In this document: positions 1-7,596 of the stretch, piece by piece
Position numbering within the stretch: the stretch's first letter is position 1
How the letters are laid out: the number at the start of each line of letters is the position of its first letter
NCBI RefSeq assembly: GCF_005233875.1
Contig: NZ_SZPZ01000002.1
Span: 186,001-250,000, forward strand
Origin: Kribbella jiaozuonensis
Lineage (GTDB): Bacteria; Actinomycetota; Actinomycetes; Propionibacteriales; Kribbellaceae
Reading direction: 5' to 3'
Length of the DNA stretch: 64,000 bases
The notes under the pieces: model-generated
Seen by the model: only the letters and a program-made list of their open reading frames with translations
Told to the model about the DNA's origin: nothing
Databases searched by the model: none
Program-made: the position numbers and the translations under genes

Positions 1-547
1 CTTGACCAAGGGTGGGGCGCTTCAGGGTGGTGCGTCGACTGGGTGGAGTCGGTCGATCGGGGCTGGTATACCAACGGTCGCGGATAGTGGGGTGGCGCTG
101 GTGTCCGGGGCGTTGCAGGGGTTGTTGTCGATTCCGGTCGGGGTGGCGACGCCGTTGGTGGATCGGTCGTTCGCTGGGGTTTGGTCGGGGCCGAGGTTGA
201 GTTCTGCGACGGTCGTGAATGGTATGCCGAAGTTGCATCTGGCCGTGAAGCCGTCGGCGGCTGATACGTCGCTGTTCGCTTATCTGTACGACGTTGATGC
301 GTTGGGGGTTGGGTCGTTGATGTCGCACAAGCCGTACACGTTGCGCGGGGCTACGCCGGGGAAGTCCGTGTCGCTTGATGTGCGGTTGGAGGCGACGAGT
401 TGGGAGGTGCCGGCCGGGCATCATCTCGTGCTGGTCGTGGACACGGTTGATCCGCGGTATCTCGGGCGAAGTGTGATCGGGTCGACGGTCACGTTCAGTT
501 CGCCGGCTGGCGATCCGTCGTGGGTGAGCGTTCCGGTGGCGGCGTGA
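1..547 (+). CDS. CocE/NonD-type hydrolase, C-terminal fragment
   Basis: About 180 C-terminal residues are visible; the reading frame is open to the left edge, so the catalytic alpha/beta-hydrolase part lies outside the window. The visible part looks like the beta-sandwich C-terminal domain of the X-Pro dipeptidyl-peptidase/CocE family: it has the run SLFAYLYDVD, a RGATPGKSVSLDVRLEAT strand pair, and a late HHLVLVVDTVDPRYLGR segment followed by a terminal S-rich strand. That family hydrolyses esters or X-Pro peptides. The stop overlaps the GTG of the lactonase gene by four bases, suggesting translational coupling. The frame contains one in-gene TTGGTATACCAA-like palindrome (64-73). The family assignment rests on the C-terminal domain only, so the substrate is unknown. 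Confidence 0.7.
   Translation, partial: LTKGGALQGGASTGWSRSIGAGIPTVADSGVALVSGALQGLLSIPVGVATPLVDRSFAGVWSGPRLSSATVVNGMPKLHLAVKPSAADTSLFAYLYDVDALGVGSLMSHKPYTLRGATPGKSVSLDVRLEATSWEVPAGHHLVLVVDTVDPRYLGRSVIGSTVTFSSPAGDPSWVSVPVAA
64..73. promoter_or_regulatory. Palindrome TGGTATACCA inside coding DNA
   Basis: This is a perfect 10-bp palindrome within the CocE-type gene, read as part of Gly-Ile-Pro-Thr. It matches the other five copies between here and 3625. The shape resembles operators of FadR-subfamily GntR repressors. A regulatory role is inferred only from its repetition. Confidence 0.45.
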
Positions 548-1698
548 CTGTCAGTCGCCGAGGATTCCTCGGCTTCACCGCTGCCGCCCTAGCTCCCATC
601 CATCAAGCCGCAACCCGCGAGGCACCCGAACCCGGAGCACCCGAACCCGGATCGCAGGCCGGCACAGCCCAGCCCGGTGAGGCCCAGGCCAGCGCAACCC
701 AGCCCGGCGAGGTGCAGCCCGGCAGGGTGCAGCCCGGCGAGGTGCAGCCGGGCGTGGGCGATCGCACGCTGTATCTCGGGACGTACGGGGACGGCATCGG
801 CATCGCGACGTACGACGATGCCGGGAAGATCACCTCGACCGGCAGCATCGCTGGTATACCAAACGCGTCCTTCGTGATCCGGTCCGGCAACTTCCTGTAC
901 GCCGTCAACGAGCAGGACGCGGGCGCCGTCACCGCGATCGACATCTCGGGCACCCCGCGAGTGCTGAATCGTCAACCCAACAAGGGATCCGGCCCCTGCC
1001 ACCTCGCCAATGTCGGCGAGTACCTGCTCAGTGCGAACTACGGATCCGGCGACATCGCCGTCCATCCGATCGCCGCAGATGGGAGCCTCGGGCAACAAAC
1101 CGATCTGGTCAAGCACGCGGGCTCGGCGCCGCACGCCCACCAGGTCGTGCAGGCCGGCGAATACGTGCTCGCAGTCGATCTCGGCACCGACACGATCTAC
1201 ACCTACATACTCACGGACGGCAAGCTCGCGCTGCAGCACCAGGCAAAGGTCAAGACCGGCGCCGGCCCGCGACATTTGGTATTCCATCCATCCGGCAACT
1301 ACGTGTACGTCGCCGACGAGCTCGACAGCACCGTCACGGTCTGCGCGTACGACGCCGGCGTACTGAGCGTGCTGGAGTCGATCCCGGTCGCCGAGGGTGA
1401 GAACTACCCGGGCGAGGTGGTGATCTCCGCGGACGGACGCTTCGTCTACGTCACCAACCGCGGGCACAACAGCATCGCGATCTTCAGCACCGACGGCCCG
1501 CATCTCGAGCTCGTTGGTATACCAAACTGTGGCGGCGACTGGCCGCGGCACTGTGCATTCGACCCGACCGGCCGGCTGCTCTTCGTCGCGAACCAGAAGT
1601 CGAACAACATCACCACATTCTTGGTAGACCAAACGACGGGCGGCCTGACGCTGACGAGCGACTCCAGCACCCCGACCCCGGTCTGCGTGAATGTTTGA
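544..1698 (+). CDS. Tat-exported beta-propeller lactonase-family protein
   Basis: The product (about 384 residues) belongs to the seven-bladed lactonase/6-phosphogluconolactonase-like family. Blade signatures include ARHLV-type repeats such as GAGPRHLVFHPSGNYVYVADE and DWPRHCAFDPTGRLLFVANQ, with a final NNITTFLVDQTTGGL strand. GTG at 544 is chosen as start because it overlaps the previous stop as GTGA and places a twin-arginine signal (SRRGFLGF followed by an Ala-rich stretch) at residue 4; an upstream GTG at 520 is in frame. Residues about 25-70 form a low-complexity spacer with repeated QPGEV/PEPGAPEPG units. A secreted protein acting on sugar lactones or a related ligand is likely; the real substrate is unknown. 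Three TTGGTATACCAA-type palindromes lie inside the gene, at 852, 1514 and 1621. Confidence 0.82.
   Translation: MTVSRRGFLGFTAAALAPIHQAATREAPEPGAPEPGSQAGTAQPGEAQASATQPGEVQPGRVQPGEVQPGVGDRTLYLGTYGDGIGIATYDDAGKITSTGSIAGIPNASFVIRSGNFLYAVNEQDAGAVTAIDISGTPRVLNRQPNKGSGPCHLANVGEYLLSANYGSGDIAVHPIAADGSLGQQTDLVKHAGSAPHAHQVVQAGEYVLAVDLGTDTIYTYILTDGKLALQHQAKVKTGAGPRHLVFHPSGNYVYVADELDSTVTVCAYDAGVLSVLESIPVAEGENYPGEVVISADGRFVYVTNRGHNSIAIFSTDGPHLELVGIPNCGGDWPRHCAFDPTGRLLFVANQKSNNITTFLVDQTTGGLTLTSDSSTPTPVCVNV
852..861. promoter_or_regulatory. Palindrome TGGTATACCA inside lactonase gene
   Basis: This is the second copy, followed by AAC, so it reads Gly-Ile-Pro-Asn with a rare ATA isoleucine codon. The function is inferred as for the site at 64. 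Confidence 0.45.
1514..1525. promoter_or_regulatory. Perfect 12-bp palindrome TTGGTATACCAA
   Basis: This is the fullest copy of the motif, a perfect 12-bp palindrome inside the lactonase gene, again reading Gly-Ile-Pro-Asn. It sits 96 bases upstream of a second, near-identical site, so the two could bind a regulator cooperatively. Confidence 0.5.
1621..1632. promoter_or_regulatory. Variant palindrome TTGGTAGACCAA
   Basis: This is a one-base variant of the 12-bp motif, now in a different reading frame (Leu-Val-Asp-Gln). The frame change argues that DNA rather than protein sequence is what is shared. Confidence 0.45.
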
Positions 1699-1725
1699 TT
1701 GTGCGCGAGCTCTTGCGTTCGTGTG

Positions 1726-1741
1726 ATGACAGCGCTGTCAT
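1726..1741. promoter_or_regulatory. LacI-type operator upstream of the GH2 gene
   Basis: ATGACAGCGCTGTCAT is a perfect 16-bp palindrome. Its core TGACAGCGCTGTCA fits the LacI-family pattern TGNNANCGNTNNCA at every fixed position. It lies in the gap after the lactonase stop, 36 bases before the GH2 start codon, where a bound repressor would block transcription. No LacI-family gene is in the window, so the regulator would be encoded elsewhere. Confidence 0.65.
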
Positions 1742-1777
1742 GGGACTGCCTTTCTCCGCCCCGAAAGGAACGTTCCA

Positions 1778-4258
1778 ATGTTCAAGCCGCTCGCGGCCGC
1801 CCTCGTCCTGCTGTCGACAACCCTGGTCCCAACAGCCCAAGCCACAGCCCCGGCCCGACCCGCAGCCCAACCGGCATGGCACCTGGGCACCCCGCCGCTC
1901 ACCACCCCCTGGACCAACGACGTCTCGCCGACGAACGCGCTCCCGGAGTACCCGCGCCCCCAACTGACCCGCCCCGACTGGCGCAACCTCAACGGCCTCT
2001 GGGAATGGGCGCCGGCCGCAGTCGGTGAACAGCCACCGATCGGCCGCACGCTCAACGAGCAGGTGCTCGTCCCGTACCCGATCGAGTCCGCGCTCTCCGG
2101 CCTCCAGAAGCACCAGGACCGGATGTGGTACCGCCGCACCTTCACCGTCCCAGACAACTGGAAGGGCAAGCGCCTCCTACTGCACTTCGGCGCTGTCGAC
2201 TACGACGCCAAGGTCTGGGTCAACGGCCGCCAGGTCGCCACGCACCGCGGTGGGTACGACGGCTTCGACGTGGATGTCACCACTGCGCTGCACGCCAAAG
2301 GCCCGCAGGAGCTGATCGTCTGGGCCGAGGACCTGACCGATGAGACGTACCAGCCGATCGGCAAGCAACGCGAGGTCGGCGACCACGGCATCTTCTACCA
2401 GGGCAGCTCCGGCATCTGGCGGACCGTCTGGATGGAGCCGCTGAACGTCGCATCCATCGACCGTCTCCAACTCACGCCCGACCTCCCGAACCAGACCCTC
2501 AAGGTCACCGCCGAAACCTCAGGACCGGCCGGCCTCGACGTCGAGGTCACCGCGTACGACGGCCGCAAGGCCGTCGGCCAGGTCCGCGGCAAGGCCGACA
2601 CCGAACTCCGGCTGCCGATCCGGAATCCCAAAACCTGGTCCCCGGACCACCCGTTCCTGTACGACCTCAAGGTCCGCCTGATCGACCGCGGCAAAATGGT
2701 AGACCAAGTCGGCTCGTACGCCGGGATGCGATCGGTCGGGCTGCAGAAAGGTGCCGACGGCAAGCTCCGGATGGCGCTGAACGGGAAGATCCTGTTCAAC
2801 CTGTCGACCCTCGACCAGGGCTTCTGGCCGGACGGGCTCAACACCGCACCGACCGACGCGGCGCTCCGGTTCGATCTCGAGCAGCACAAGCGACTCGGGT
2901 TCAACACCGTCCGCAAGCACATCAAGGTCGAGCCGGATCGCTGGTACTACTGGGCCGACAAGCTCGGCCTGATGGTCTGGCAGGACATGCCGGCGACGAA
3001 GACCGACGCGATGCCCGACCCGTGGCGCGCGCAGTTCGAGTCCGAGCTGCACCAGATGGTCGACCAGCACAAGAGTTTCACCTCGATCACCGTCTGGGTC
3101 CCGTTCAACGAAGGCTGGGGTGAGTGGGACCGGGCCGCGACCGGCCGGATCGCGGACGACGTCAAGGCGCAGGACCCGTCCCGCCTCGTCAACGCGCACA
3201 GCGGCGTGAACTGCTGCAACTCGCACGGCGACTCCGGTCGCGGCGACCTGATCGACAACCATGCGTACCTCGGCCCGGCGACCACGGCGCCGACAGAGAC
3301 CCGAGCGGCCGTGGACGGCGAGCATGGCGGGTTCGGTCTGAAGGTGCCGGATCACATGTGGTTCGGCGACGGATCGGCGTACGAGATGGAGCCCGACTCG
3401 GCGACCCTCACCCGGCGGTACGTCGAGAACCAGACCGACGTCCTGAAATCCGCCAAGCAGTGTGGGATCAGCGGATCGGTCTACACCCAGATGACCGATG
3501 TCGAAGGCGAGCTGAACGGGTTCTACACCTACGACCGCCGGGTCCCGAAGATGGACTTCGCGCAAGTGCGCACGATCAACCAGCAGATCATCGCCGGCGC
3601 CGACGGGACCGGCAGTGGTATACCAAACCCGGGACCCGGCACACCTGGTGCCGACGGCATACACTTCTATCCGCTCGACGGCACCGGAGAAGATGCCGTA
3701 GGCAACAACGACGTAACCCTCCAGGGCGGCGCGACCTTTGCCCCCGGCAAGAACGGCCAGGCGGTCGCGCTCAACGGAGACGGGCAGTACGTCGACACCG
3801 GCGCGGCCCTGCTCGACACCAGCAAGAACTACACCGCCAGCGCGTGGGTGAAGCTGAACAAGGCGGACGGCGCGTTCCAGACCTTCGTCAGCCAGGACGG
3901 CGATCGCGACAGCGCGTTCTTCCTGCAGTACTCCGGCCAGGACCAGCGCTTCGCGATGAGCTTCCCCGGCATCCGGGCGCTGTCGCCGACGAAGCCGAAC
4001 CCGGGGCAGTGGTACCACGTCACCGGCGTACGCGATGTCGTGAAGGGTGAGCTCAAGCTCTATGTCGACGGCGAGCTCGTCGCCACGAAGAGCGCGTGCG
4101 CCCTGGACTCCAGCTCGACCGGCAACACGGTGATCGGCCGGGCGAAGTTCGGCGGCAACCAGGTCGACTTCCTCGACGGCATGATCGACCAGGTCCACCT
4201 GTACGACCGCGCTCTCACCGACGCGGAGGTGCGCACCCTCTACGAATCCGGCCGGTAG
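1778..4258 (+). CDS. Secreted glycoside hydrolase family 2 with C-terminal LamG domain
   Basis: This 826-residue enzyme begins with a Sec signal (MFKPLAAALVLLSTTLV, cleavage near residue 23). It then has the GH2 sugar-binding jelly roll (about 55-200, with GLWEW and VPYPIESALSG), an immunoglobulin-like domain and a TIM barrel. The acid/base Glu is E445 in FNEGWGEWD; the nucleophile is probably a Glu in TDVEGELNG (E576-E578). A Gly/Pro linker near residue 615 leads to a LamG jelly roll (about 640-820) that probably binds carbohydrate. GH2 members are beta-galactosidases, glucuronidases or mannosidases; specificity cannot be read here. ATG 1778 follows AAAGGAA at good spacing. Control by a LacI-type repressor is suggested by the operator at 1726-1741. 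Confidence 0.9.
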   Translation: MFKPLAAALVLLSTTLVPTAQATAPARPAAQPAWHLGTPPLTTPWTNDVSPTNALPEYPRPQLTRPDWRNLNGLWEWAPAAVGEQPPIGRTLNEQVLVPYPIESALSGLQKHQDRMWYRRTFTVPDNWKGKRLLLHFGAVDYDAKVWVNGRQVATHRGGYDGFDVDVTTALHAKGPQELIVWAEDLTDETYQPIGKQREVGDHGIFYQGSSGIWRTVWMEPLNVASIDRLQLTPDLPNQTLKVTAETSGPAGLDVEVTAYDGRKAVGQVRGKADTELRLPIRNPKTWSPDHPFLYDLKVRLIDRGKMVDQVGSYAGMRSVGLQKGADGKLRMALNGKILFNLSTLDQGFWPDGLNTAPTDAALRFDLEQHKRLGFNTVRKHIKVEPDRWYYWADKLGLMVWQDMPATKTDAMPDPWRAQFESELHQMVDQHKSFTSITVWVPFNEGWGEWDRAATGRIADDVKAQDPSRLVNAHSGVNCCNSHGDSGRGDLIDNHAYLGPATTAPTETRAAVDGEHGGFGLKVPDHMWFGDGSAYEMEPDSATLTRRYVENQTDVLKSAKQCGISGSVYTQMTDVEGELNGFYTYDRRVPKMDFAQVRTINQQIIAGADGTGSGIPNPGPGTPGADGIHFYPLDGTGEDAVGNNDVTLQGGATFAPGKNGQAVALNGDGQYVDTGAALLDTSKNYTASAWVKLNKADGAFQTFVSQDGDRDSAFFLQYSGQDQRFAMSFPGIRALSPTKPNPGQWYHVTGVRDVVKGELKLYVDGELVATKSACALDSSSTGNTVIGRAKFGGNQVDFLDGMIDQVHLYDRALTDAEVRTLYESGR
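2697..2706. promoter_or_regulatory. Variant palindrome TGGTAGACCA inside GH2 gene
   Basis: This is the same GGTAGACC variant as at 1621, reading Met-Val-Asp-Gln. It is the fifth copy of the clustered motif. Confidence 0.4.
3616..3625. promoter_or_regulatory. Palindrome TGGTATACCA in GH2 inter-domain linker
   Basis: This is the sixth and last copy, reading Gly-Ile-Pro-Asn in the linker between the GH2 barrel and the LamG domain. I found no further copy downstream in the window. Confidence 0.4.
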
Positions 4259-4326
4259 GCGTTCGGGATGCGAAGTCATCGCGTACCCCCGATCCTGGTA
4301 GATACCGACCAGGGGAGGTGAGTGCG

Positions 4327-5127
4327 ATGGCCGCACCCAGCCAGGTGCTCGCACCCCAATCGACGATCCGGTTCCGGCCTCCGCGGTTCGGGCTCGGCGG
4401 TTCGCATCTCGGCGAGCCGCCAGGCCCGGACGGCGACGCGACCGCGGTCGCCACCGTCGACGCGGCATACCAGGCCGGCATCCGGTTCTTCGACACCTCA
4501 CCCGCGTACGGCGACTCGGAACGACGACTCGGTACGGCGCTGCAGAAGCGCCCGCGTGGCGAGTTCCTGGTCTCGACGAAGGTGGTCGGCGACGATCCGA
4601 AGGCCTCGATCGACAAGAGTCGCGAGCAACTAGGACTCGCGATCGACCTCGTCCTGGCCAAGGACGAATCGGTCTACCCGAAGCTCGACCGGCTGCGGCG
4701 CGACGGGACCATCAAGGCAGTCGGAGCGGTGTCGGACCACTGGCAGGAGCTCGACCGCCTCGTGCGAGACGTCGAGCTCGACTGCGTGCTGCTGACAGCG
4801 CAGTACAGCCTGCTCGACCGCGACGCCGTACCGCTGCTCGATCGTTGCCTTGCACGCGGAGTCTCCGTGATCGTGTCCGGCGTACTCACCCCGCAAATCC
4901 TTCAGGCAGACACCGTCCAGGCGCGACGCATCTCGGCCGTCTGCGAGCGGTACGGCGTCTCGCTGCCGCAAGCCGCACTCGCCTTTCCCAGCAGGCATTC
5001 CGCGGTCACGTCCGTCCTGATCGCGGCGTCGTCACCGGCCGAGATCCGCGCCGACGCCGCGCTGGTGCGCCAGCCCGTACCGGAGAAGCTCTGGCGGGAT
5101 CCGGAATTGCTGCGCTTGCTATCCTGA
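4327..5127 (+). CDS. Aldo/keto reductase-family protein, short and atypical
   Basis: The 266-residue product has the aldo/keto reductase fold: an N-terminal FGLGGSHLGEP strand, FFDTSPAYGDSERRLG with the Asp and Tyr of the catalytic tetrad, STKV with the Lys, then a C-terminal cofactor-side TSVLIAASSPAEI segment. It resembles the L-fucose/D-threo-aldose dehydrogenase branch. It is shorter than the usual 310-330 residues. Where LLHD normally supplies the catalytic His, the sequence reads VLAKDE, so His appears replaced by Lys, and activity is uncertain. ATG 4327 is preferred because AGGGGAGG lies 8 bases upstream; GTG 4318 is in frame but would overlap that ribosome site. Confidence 0.78.
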   Translation: MAAPSQVLAPQSTIRFRPPRFGLGGSHLGEPPGPDGDATAVATVDAAYQAGIRFFDTSPAYGDSERRLGTALQKRPRGEFLVSTKVVGDDPKASIDKSREQLGLAIDLVLAKDESVYPKLDRLRRDGTIKAVGAVSDHWQELDRLVRDVELDCVLLTAQYSLLDRDAVPLLDRCLARGVSVIVSGVLTPQILQADTVQARRISAVCERYGVSLPQAALAFPSRHSAVTSVLIAASSPAEIRADAALVRQPVPEKLWRDPELLRLLS

Positions 5128-5224
5128 TAACAGGAGTTCGACGCAAGCGGGCTCCCCGGACGAGCGGCGCCGTACCCGGTCTGTCAAGACGACGCCTCAC
5201 CCTTTGACGGAGGGGGTCGTCCTC

Positions 5225-5473
5225 ATGCATCTACTCGACGTTCTCGAGATCGTTGGCGCGGTCACCATTCTGATCGCGTTCGCCGCCGCGCAGGCGGGTC
5301 GCTTACGCCAGCGCACCATCACGTACCAACTCCTGAACCTGCTCGGCTCCGGAGTCCTGGCCACGATCGCCGCGATCCAGCTCTCCTGGGGCTTCCTGCT
5401 CCTCGAGGGCACCTGGGCGGTCATCAGCCTGATCGGCCTGCTGACCCTGAAACGACGGCAACAGACCGACTAG
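5225..5473 (+). CDS. Small CBU_0592-like membrane protein
   Basis: The 82-residue protein is mostly hydrophobic, with about three membrane segments: LDVLEIVGAVTILIAFAAA, YQLLNLLGSGVLATIAAI and LLEGTWAVISLIGLL. A basic C-terminal tail (KRRQQ) follows. The LLNLLGSG and EGTWAVIS motifs resemble the CBU_0592-like membrane family, whose function is unknown. ATG 5225 has a strong GGAGGGGG 8 bases upstream. The stop codon overlaps that of the convergent neighbour in the tetranucleotide CTAG. Confidence 0.7.
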   Translation: MHLLDVLEIVGAVTILIAFAAAQAGRLRQRTITYQLLNLLGSGVLATIAAIQLSWGFLLLEGTWAVISLIGLLTLKRRQQTD

Positions 5474-6321
5474 AACTTGTCGCCCGGATTCGTCGCCGTC
5501 GGGATGGACCCCGTCGGGAGAGTGGTGGGCAGACCGGTCGGCACCGGGCTCGGGCTCACCGTGATGGACGGCGAGGTCGAGCCGGTCCCCGGCGGGGGCG
5601 TGGTCGGGGTGATCGTCACCGTGGCGGTGTTGGTCGGCGTCGGGATGACGGGTTCGGGCTCGAGCGGCTGCGCATGGCGGAACAGCAGCCACGCCAGGAA
5701 CACAGCGAGAGCCATGATCAGCGCCATCGTGAGCAACGCGAACGCCAGCGCCCACCGCGATGCCGGCCGCAAAGCGTTCGGCCACGGCAGCGGCCAGATC
5801 CGGAACAGACCCGGACGCCGGCGGCTCTCCCAGTAGTGGCGGAACTCCGGCCCGCGCAGTTTGCCGATCTGCGGGATCCGGTCCATCAGTACTGCGGACA
5901 GGATCTCCTCGCCGCGACGCTCCGCGATCAATCGCTCGTCGGAGGCCGCGCTCGACCCGTCGTCCTCCCTGATCGGCCCGACCGCGACCCAGAGCGCGAG
6001 GTCGTCGTCATCGGAGTCGTTGTGGCCTAGGACGGCATCCTCGGGCAGGTCGTCGACGGCGTACACGAACCGGTCGCGGGCGGCCGCGTCGTCGGCGGAG
6101 CCCTCGGTCATCATCGCGACGACCACGTTCCGGCCGGCCTCGTCGCTGGCCGTGTAGAGGTAGCCGGCCGCGTTCGCGCCGAGTCGCCCGCGGAGCCAGA
6201 ACTCGCCGACCCGCGGCGGGTCCTCCGGCTGCAGCGGGAGCGGCTCCGGAATCTCCAGCGCAGGGCGCTCCTCCGGCGCGTCCGCCGGCTGCACCTCGGT
6301 CTGGGATTCGGTCGCAGTCAT
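5470..6321 (-). CDS. Single-pass membrane protein with degenerate kinase-like N-terminal region
   Basis: The 283-residue protein has an acidic Pro-rich start, then VGEFWLRGRLGANAAGYLYTA, which recalls the N-lobe of actinobacterial Ser/Thr kinases. The Gly-rich loop is degraded, and the expected VAVK lysine is lost (the segment reads VVVAMM). Only an N-lobe-sized region is present; HRD and DFG motifs are absent. A WPLPWPNALRP juxtamembrane segment, one transmembrane helix (ALAFALLTMALIMALAVFLAWLLF) and about 65 Thr/Pro-rich, probably extracytoplasmic residues follow. It is divergent from the moxR operon. The kinase relationship is inferred from pattern only, and the protein may simply be hypothetical. 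Confidence 0.6.
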   Translation of the reverse strand: MTATESQTEVQPADAPEERPALEIPEPLPLQPEDPPRVGEFWLRGRLGANAAGYLYTASDEAGRNVVVAMMTEGSADDAAARDRFVYAVDDLPEDAVLGHNDSDDDDLALWVAVGPIREDDGSSAASDERLIAERRGEEILSAVLMDRIPQIGKLRGPEFRHYWESRRRPGLFRIWPLPWPNALRPASRWALAFALLTMALIMALAVFLAWLLFRHAQPLEPEPVIPTPTNTATVTITPTTPPPGTGSTSPSITVSPSPVPTGLPTTLPTGSIPTATNPGDKF

Positions 6322-6561
6322 CACCCCAATCCCACCACATCCCTGGTAGCACTGTCGCCACGGCCGCCCGCCGCTTGCTGCTGGGCCAGCAGCCAGGCCC
6401 AAAGCTCGGCGCGCGGGATTTGGCCGGGAGGGGCAGGATGGTGGAGGACCCGGTGGGCCCTGCGCCCGCTGGCCCCGGCGATCTGATGGAATGGCCGGTG
6501 TTGCGAAGTGGGGAATGACGGTGTTTGACACGGTCCGCTCGCGGGCCCCGGAAGGACATGC

Positions 6562-7596
6562 ATGACCGAGACGACGGTGCCCACGGGTTCGGTGGCCCAG
6601 CAGTCCAGGCTGATCGGCGAGGCCCTCGGTGAGGTCAAGCGGGTGATCGTCGGCCAGGAGCACATGGTCGAGACCCTGATGGTGTCACTGCTCGCGAAAG
6701 GTCACTGTCTGCTCGAGGGCGTGCCGGGCGTCGCCAAGACGCTGGCCGTCCGCACCTTCGCCAGCGTCGTCGGCGGCACGTTCGCCCGGATCCAGTTCAC
6801 CCCGGACCTGGTCCCGTCCGACATCGTCGGCACCCGGATCTACCGCCAGACCCGCGAGACCTTCGACATCGAACTCGGCCCGACGTTCGTGAACTTCGTG
6901 CTGGCCGACGAGGTCAACCGCGCACCGGCCAAGGTGCAGTCCGCGATGCTGGAGCTGATGGCCGAGCGGCAGGTGTCGATCGGCGGCCAGACCTTCCCGA
7001 TGCCGAAGCCGTTCATCGTCATCGCCACCCAGAACCCGATCGAGTCCGAGGGCGTCTACCCGCTGCCCGAGGCGCAGCGCGACCGGTTCCTGGTCAAGAT
7101 CGACGTACCGCACCCGCGTGGGCACGAGGAGTTCGAGATCCTCCGCCGGATGAGCGTCGACCCGCCGGAGCCGCGGCAGGTGCTGAAGCCGGAGACGATC
7201 CTCGAGCTGCAGCGCTCGGCGGAGCAGGTCTTCGTCCACAACCTCGTCGCGGAGTACGCCGTGCGCCTGGTGATGGCGACCCGTACGCCGACCGACTTCC
7301 ACCTGCCCGACCTGGAGCCGATCATCGAGCTCGGTGTCAGCCCGCGCGCGACGCTCGGCCTGATCGCGGCCGGCCGGGGCCTGGCGCTGATTCACGGTCG
7401 GGACTACCTGCTGCCGAGCGACATCCAGACGGTCGCGCTCGACGTGATGGGCCACCGTCTCGGCCTGACCTTCGACGCGGTCGCGGACAATATCGACCCG
7501 CGGGCCGTGATCGAGCGGATCCTGGCCACCGTCCCGCCGCCGCAGCCGGTCTGGCGCGACGGCGCCGACGGGACCGGCCGCCCGGAGTTCGTCTAG
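6562..7596 (+). CDS. moxR: MoxR-family AAA+ ATPase
   Basis: This 344-residue AAA+ ATPase has Walker A GVPGVAKT (about residue 53), Walker B VLADEVNRAP, sensor 1 ATQNPIE and the helical lid typical of MoxR proteins. MoxR ATPases act as chaperones for metal insertion or assembly of complexes together with von Willebrand A proteins. It heads a tight operon with a DUF58 protein (stop and start share one base) and a membrane-anchored VWA protein, the classical moxR-DUF58-VWA arrangement. ATG 6562 follows GGAAGGA. The client complex is unknown. Confidence 0.93.
   Translation: MTETTVPTGSVAQQSRLIGEALGEVKRVIVGQEHMVETLMVSLLAKGHCLLEGVPGVAKTLAVRTFASVVGGTFARIQFTPDLVPSDIVGTRIYRQTRETFDIELGPTFVNFVLADEVNRAPAKVQSAMLELMAERQVSIGGQTFPMPKPFIVIATQNPIESEGVYPLPEAQRDRFLVKIDVPHPRGHEEFEILRRMSVDPPEPRQVLKPETILELQRSAEQVFVHNLVAEYAVRLVMATRTPTDFHLPDLEPIIELGVSPRATLGLIAAGRGLALIHGRDYLLPSDIQTVALDVMGHRLGLTFDAVADNIDPRAVIERILATVPPPQPVWRDGADGTGRPEFV

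Noticed and set aside
4295..4312. CTGGT-N8-ACCAG before the aldo/keto reductase as another copy of the TTGGTATACCAA motif
   Set aside because: The half-sites are too far apart and the centre does not match; probably chance.
2519..4501. A 660-codon open frame antisense to the GH2 and aldo/keto reductase genes
   Set aside because: It is the complement shadow of strong high-GC coding sequence, with no recognisable motif or ribosome site.
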